A stretch of DNA of 64,000 nucleotides from Vibrio sp. SCSIO 43135 (GTDB taxonomy: Bacteria; Pseudomonadota; Gammaproteobacteria; Enterobacterales; Vibrionaceae). The notes under the pieces were generated by a model. The model ran no database searches, was not told the origin of the DNA, and saw nothing but the letters and a program-made list of their open reading frames with translations. The DNA lies in the NCBI RefSeq assembly GCF_023716665.1, contig NZ_CP071860.1:248001-312000 (forward strand), read 5' to 3'. The translations under genes were made by a program, and so were the position numbers. Positions 61,117-64,000 of this stretch are shown here, one piece after another (the first letter of the stretch is position 1; every line of letters begins with the position of its first letter).

Positions 61117-61749
61117 TTATTGCAACATGCCAGAGTGAACTTGCAGGCCTGTTTCTGTCAGCGAGTAGACTCGGCCTTCTTCTTTTTCGACCAGCCCACT
61201 GTTCACGAGTTGCTTCAAGTGAAAGTTAAATTTTGTGTGGTCTTCAACCCCGACTACCCGGCATAGGTCCATAAATTTCATTTTGCGGTGAATTTTAAGC
61301 TGCTTAATCACTGTGCGTCGAATTGGGTTCGACAAAGCGGAAAAGATGAGATCGTTGTTTCGTTCTTGTTTTGGTGTTTTGGGGGAACGTTCCGCATGGA
61401 CTCTTTTCAAGGTTACGGACAAGGTCGCGAGGTTGAAAGGTTTGGTGAGAAATTCATCCGCACCTTTTTTCATGGCATCGACTGCAACATCAACCGTTGC
61501 AAACGCAGTAGTAATGACAATACCGATATTAGGGTGAAGCCTTCTAAGACTTCTCAATGCTTCAATGCCTGTTATGCCTGGCATTACGACATCGAACAAT
61601 GCGAGGTCGAAGTGCTCATCCATCGCTGTATCTAGGGCGTCTTCGGCATTATCAAATGCCGATACAGAAAAAGACTCGAGTTCAAGTGCTTCAATGAGTA
61701 CTTCGCGAAGCGCTTTATCATCTTCTGCAAGAAGAAGTTTTAATGTCAT
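61117..61749 (-). CDS. Response regulator with ArsR-like winged-helix output
   Basis: A 210-residue regulator. Receiver 1-120: LLLAEDDKAL (Asp 10/11), the phospho-acceptor Asp 53 in LFDVVMPGITG, ITTAF and the Lys in FLTKPFN. The C-terminal domain (IFSALSNPIRRTVIKQLKIH, TKFNFHLKQLVNSGLVEKEE, GRVYSLTETG) is an ArsR-like winged helix, unlike the OmpR, NarL or NtrC outputs. Its start overlaps the end of the kinase gene by 4 bases, so it is the kinase's partner. It probably represses or activates by phosphorylation. Target unknown. Confidence 0.88.
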   Translation of the reverse strand: MTLKLLLAEDDKALREVLIEALELESFSVSAFDNAEDALDTAMDEHFDLALFDVVMPGITGIEALRSLRRLHPNIGIVITTAFATVDVAVDAMKKGADEFLTKPFNLATLSVTLKRVHAERSPKTPKQERNNDLIFSALSNPIRRTVIKQLKIHRKMKFMDLCRVVGVEDHTKFNFHLKQLVNSGLVEKEEGRVYSLTETGLQVHSGMLQ

Positions 61750-63185
61750 TCGATGTTCCTTGGTAAGCGAATTTCCACTGTTAGCCCGGTGATGTCATCG
61801 CTTTTCTTTGTGTTACGTAAACTGAGTGTACCACCATGCTGCATGATAATTTGGTTGCTGATAGCGAGCCCCATTCCGGTTCCTTCACCACGAGCCTTGG
61901 TGGTGTAAAACGGTGTTTTCACCTGCTCCAATTTGTCCTCATCAATGCCGATTCCCCAGTCCGATATTGAGATTATCGCCATAAGCTTGTTTTGATGAGT
62001 TTCGATATACAGTTGCTTGTGCTGTGTGCTGGCGTCGATCGCATTGCTGATCACATTAGTGAGCACTTCTTCAAGCTGCCCTGAATCGCCAATAACACTT
62101 AAACGGTCATCTAGGCTCAGCCCTACCTGAAAAGGCTCTAAGCGGAACTGATTGAGTGATAATGCAGATTCGATCAATGTGGTGAGTGGGACTACGTCAC
62201 GCTTGATGGCTCTATGGTGCGCGTAATTGAGTACTTCATGGCTGATTTCTGCTGAACGTTCTAACCCCTGTCTAATGCGGCTCAAATGGCGTTGACTGCT
62301 TTCATCGAGTGGAAGTCGCTGTTCAAGTAGATCGCAGCTCATCATTGCACTACTCAGCGGCGTTTTAATCTCGTGGGCGACGGCGGAAGTCAGCTCTCCC
62401 AGTTCTTTGAGTTTGGCGTCTTGAAGGTTCTGTTGAATGCTCGATTCAAGCTGATTGTTTCTTTCGTGATCGAAGATTCGCAGTGCGAACATGAGTGCAA
62501 TTAAGATGGCCGCGGCACATGCTGTGCGCAGCAGCAATACCCACATACCGTAATCCGTTAATAGCAAGCCAGCACTGAACCCATAACTGATAAGTGCAAG
62601 GCCGGTAAGTTTGAATGGCATTGAGGCGCCATGGCCTTCTTTTTCCAAAATATTGGCGAAACTGATCATCGCAAATCCCGATAGTGCCCCAGCCCCTAAA
62701 CCAAAAATCCAACGGATGTGATTGGCGGTATTGTTGAGGTAAACCAAATAGGCGCTAGTGTCGAACCGATAGAACAAGCTCAGAGTAAATAAGGTTACTA
62801 CGCTAACGCTGAGCCACTTAATCTGTTTGGTAAAGCGCCATTGTGTGAGATCCAGCATCTTCCAAGCAAACGCACCTAACGCTATGAAAGAGAACCAAAG
62901 TTTGAACACTTTGAAGGTTTGCATTTGCGTCGACAGTGGAAAGTCTTCTTCATAGAGCACCAAATACAGTTCTGACCATTCGTGAAAGCCATGGATGAGG
63001 CCAAATACTGCTAGGGTGGGCAGAGCTGAGGCAATGGCTATTCGGCTTTTCCTGAGATCTCGAAACAGGATCGCAAAGAAGATGGCAAAAAATGCCAACC
63101 CATATAGTAGGTAAACTTTAAAGATTAATAGCATGTCCATTCTGTGAGTGTAATTGACCAGATTTACTTCATCAATACTTAACAT
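61746..63185 (-). CDS. Membrane sensor histidine kinase, seven-helix sensor
   Basis: A 479-residue kinase. The first 230 residues hold about seven membrane helices (LIFKVYLLYGLAFFAIFFA, ALPTLAVFGLIHGF, LWFSFIALGAFAW, VSVVTLFTLSLFY, IFGLGAGALSGFAMI, LTGLALISYGFSAGLLL, LRTACAAAILIALMFAL). The phospho-His lies in ELTSAVAHEIKTPLSSAM; then HATPase motifs NVISNAIDAS, ISDWGIGID and EGTGMGLAI. The ATG at 63185 has no strong ribosome site; another at 63140 is possible. Operon with the ArsR-like response regulator; divergent from pstS. Confidence 0.88.
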   Translation of the reverse strand: MLSIDEVNLVNYTHRMDMLLIFKVYLLYGLAFFAIFFAILFRDLRKSRIAIASALPTLAVFGLIHGFHEWSELYLVLYEEDFPLSTQMQTFKVFKLWFSFIALGAFAWKMLDLTQWRFTKQIKWLSVSVVTLFTLSLFYRFDTSAYLVYLNNTANHIRWIFGLGAGALSGFAMISFANILEKEGHGASMPFKLTGLALISYGFSAGLLLTDYGMWVLLLRTACAAAILIALMFALRIFDHERNNQLESSIQQNLQDAKLKELGELTSAVAHEIKTPLSSAMMSCDLLEQRLPLDESSQRHLSRIRQGLERSAEISHEVLNYAHHRAIKRDVVPLTTLIESALSLNQFRLEPFQVGLSLDDRLSVIGDSGQLEEVLTNVISNAIDASTQHKQLYIETHQNKLMAIISISDWGIGIDEDKLEQVKTPFYTTKARGEGTGMGLAISNQIIMQHGGTLSLRNTKKSDDITGLTVEIRLPRNIE

Positions 63186-63496
63186 CAAAGGAATAGCTTG
63201 GGTTGGAATAGTTTTTCATACTTAGATATTTATTATTAAAATACATCTGTGAAGTTTTCTTATCAAAATGGAAATCACTTATATAATTGTTATTCACTAG
63301 TGGTGATTTTAAGCATAGGTTTAATAAATCTGTCATATTGAATTTCTAATCTCCGAACCGTTGATTGGTCGCACCGATCGGCAGTTGAATTTATTTCAAT
63401 ACCTTTAGTTTTACTTGAACACTAAAACTATCCGGGTCAATTAAATATTGTATTTAATTGACCCAAACTTTTGCTTAATTATATCGGAGATATATT
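63186..63496. promoter_or_regulatory. Divergent kinase/pstS control region with long hairpin
   Basis: No gene. Contains a perfect 14-bp inverted repeat with a 3-base loop, GGGTCAATTAAATA (63434-63447) and TATTTAATTGACCC (63451-63464), 32 bases before the pstS start. A single Pho-box half CTGTCAT lies at 63330-63336; a second half is not convincing. Confidence 0.45.
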
Positions 63497-64000
63497 GTGA
63501 AATTCTTCAAATCAGCTCTAGTGACTTCCGTTCTTGCAGTAGCTTCATTTGGCGCTGCTGCCAACACGACGATTAACGGTGCTGGTGCGACATTCCCACA
63601 CCCTATTTACGCAAAGTGGGCTGAGCAATACCAAAAGGAAACGGGCGTTCAGATTAACTACCAAGCGATCGGTTCTGGCGGTGGTATCCGTCAAATCACA
63701 GCGAAAACAGTCGATTTCGGTGCTACTGATGCGCCTTTAACGATTGAAGAGCTAAACAAAGAGGGAATGATTCAGTTTCCTATGGTAATGGGCTCAATTG
63801 TCCCTGTAGTGAATATTCCGGGCGTTTCGGCTGGCGATCTAAAACTGACAGGTAAAGTGCTAGCAGATATCTACCTAGGCAACATCAAAAACTGGAACGA
63901 TCCGGCAATTGCTGAGCTTAACCAAGGTGTTGAGCTGCCAAGCCAACCAATTTACGTTGTTCACCGCTCTGATGGTTCAGGCACAACGTACAACTTCACC
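63497..64000 (+). CDS. pstS: Phosphate ABC transporter substrate-binding protein PstS (3' end outside window)
   Basis: 168 codons visible. It starts with GTG at 63497 after CGGAGATATATT. Signal peptide VKFFKSALVTSVLAVASFGA, cleavage near AAN, then INGAGATFPHPIYAKW, IGSGGGIRQI (phosphate-binding loop), DFGATDAPLT and VVHRSDGSGTTYNF. It binds periplasmic phosphate for the PstCAB transporter, expected just downstream. A 14-bp hairpin precedes it. Confidence 0.93.
   Translation, partial: MKFFKSALVTSVLAVASFGAAANTTINGAGATFPHPIYAKWAEQYQKETGVQINYQAIGSGGGIRQITAKTVDFGATDAPLTIEELNKEGMIQFPMVMGSIVPVVNIPGVSAGDLKLTGKVLADIYLGNIKNWNDPAIAELNQGVELPSQPIYVVHRSDGSGTTYNFT

Noticed and set aside
63330..63360. Full Pho box upstream of pstS
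   Set aside because: Only one CTGTCAT half-site is convincing; the second half does not match the expected spacing and sequence.

Overview
The window reads as chromosomal DNA of a marine gammaproteobacterium, most likely a Vibrio. The grounds are the gene content and order (a betI-betB-betA-choX-choW-choV choline/betaine operon, a pstS start, dCache chemoreceptor, small cold-shock gene, many LysR/TetR units), the moderate GC and the very short intergenic gaps. The mix of catabolic, stress and regulatory genes looks like a secondary-chromosome accessory/metabolic region; this is inference. I see no rRNA, tRNA, CRISPR array, prophage, integron or intact insertion sequence.

Layout. 1-3000: a D-glutamate catabolic cluster (partial dgcA-like racemase, dgcN-like acetyltransferase, LysR regulator) and a small unknown gene. 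3148-7515: DUF1800/DUF1501 pair, HAD phosphatase, membrane-anchored endonuclease/exonuclease/phosphatase-family protein. 7544-14408: FadL-type porin plus a second barrel, a dCache chemoreceptor, a LysR regulator and a membrane-fusion-protein operon; three of these transcription units carry the same palindrome GGAATA-N5-TATTCC, so this block looks like one small regulon. 14481-16159: HAD hydrolase and persulfide-dioxygenase-like protein. 16187-23399: choline uptake and oxidation to glycine betaine under BetI, interrupted between choX and choW by a structured repeat. 23874-28076: a very large single-chain formate dehydrogenase. 28176-31109: Ig-like surface lipoprotein and NarL-type response regulator.

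31479-46718: electrophile/oxidant-defence and small-molecule genes (old yellow enzyme with TetR regulator and three operators, RidA, VOC protein, haloalkane-dehalogenase-like hydrolase, SDR-like protein, DsbA, acyl-CoA ligase, DUF899, glutathione peroxidase with OhrR-type MarR, class-C-like serine hydrolase, beta-barrel, LysR). 46848-49611: tiny lipoprotein plus penicillin-V-acylase-like amidase, then catalase. 49940-54914: a degenerate receiver protein, an oxidoreductase/GST pair with its TetR regulator and duplicate operators, methyltransferase and DUF3565. 55042-56280: cold-shock gene between two direct copies of the structured repeat. 56294-59929: Gfo/Idh oxidoreductase with HxlR regulator, divergent SDR and bicupin, acetyltransferase. 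60051-64000: amino-acid-type binding protein, a histidine kinase with a response regulator that carries an ArsR-like output domain, and the start of pstS.

The most noteworthy items are the GGAATA-N5-TATTCC regulon with a LysR gene at its centre, and a three-copy family of about 270-295 bp palindromic elements whose terminal inverted repeats differ between copies but stay complementary within each copy.
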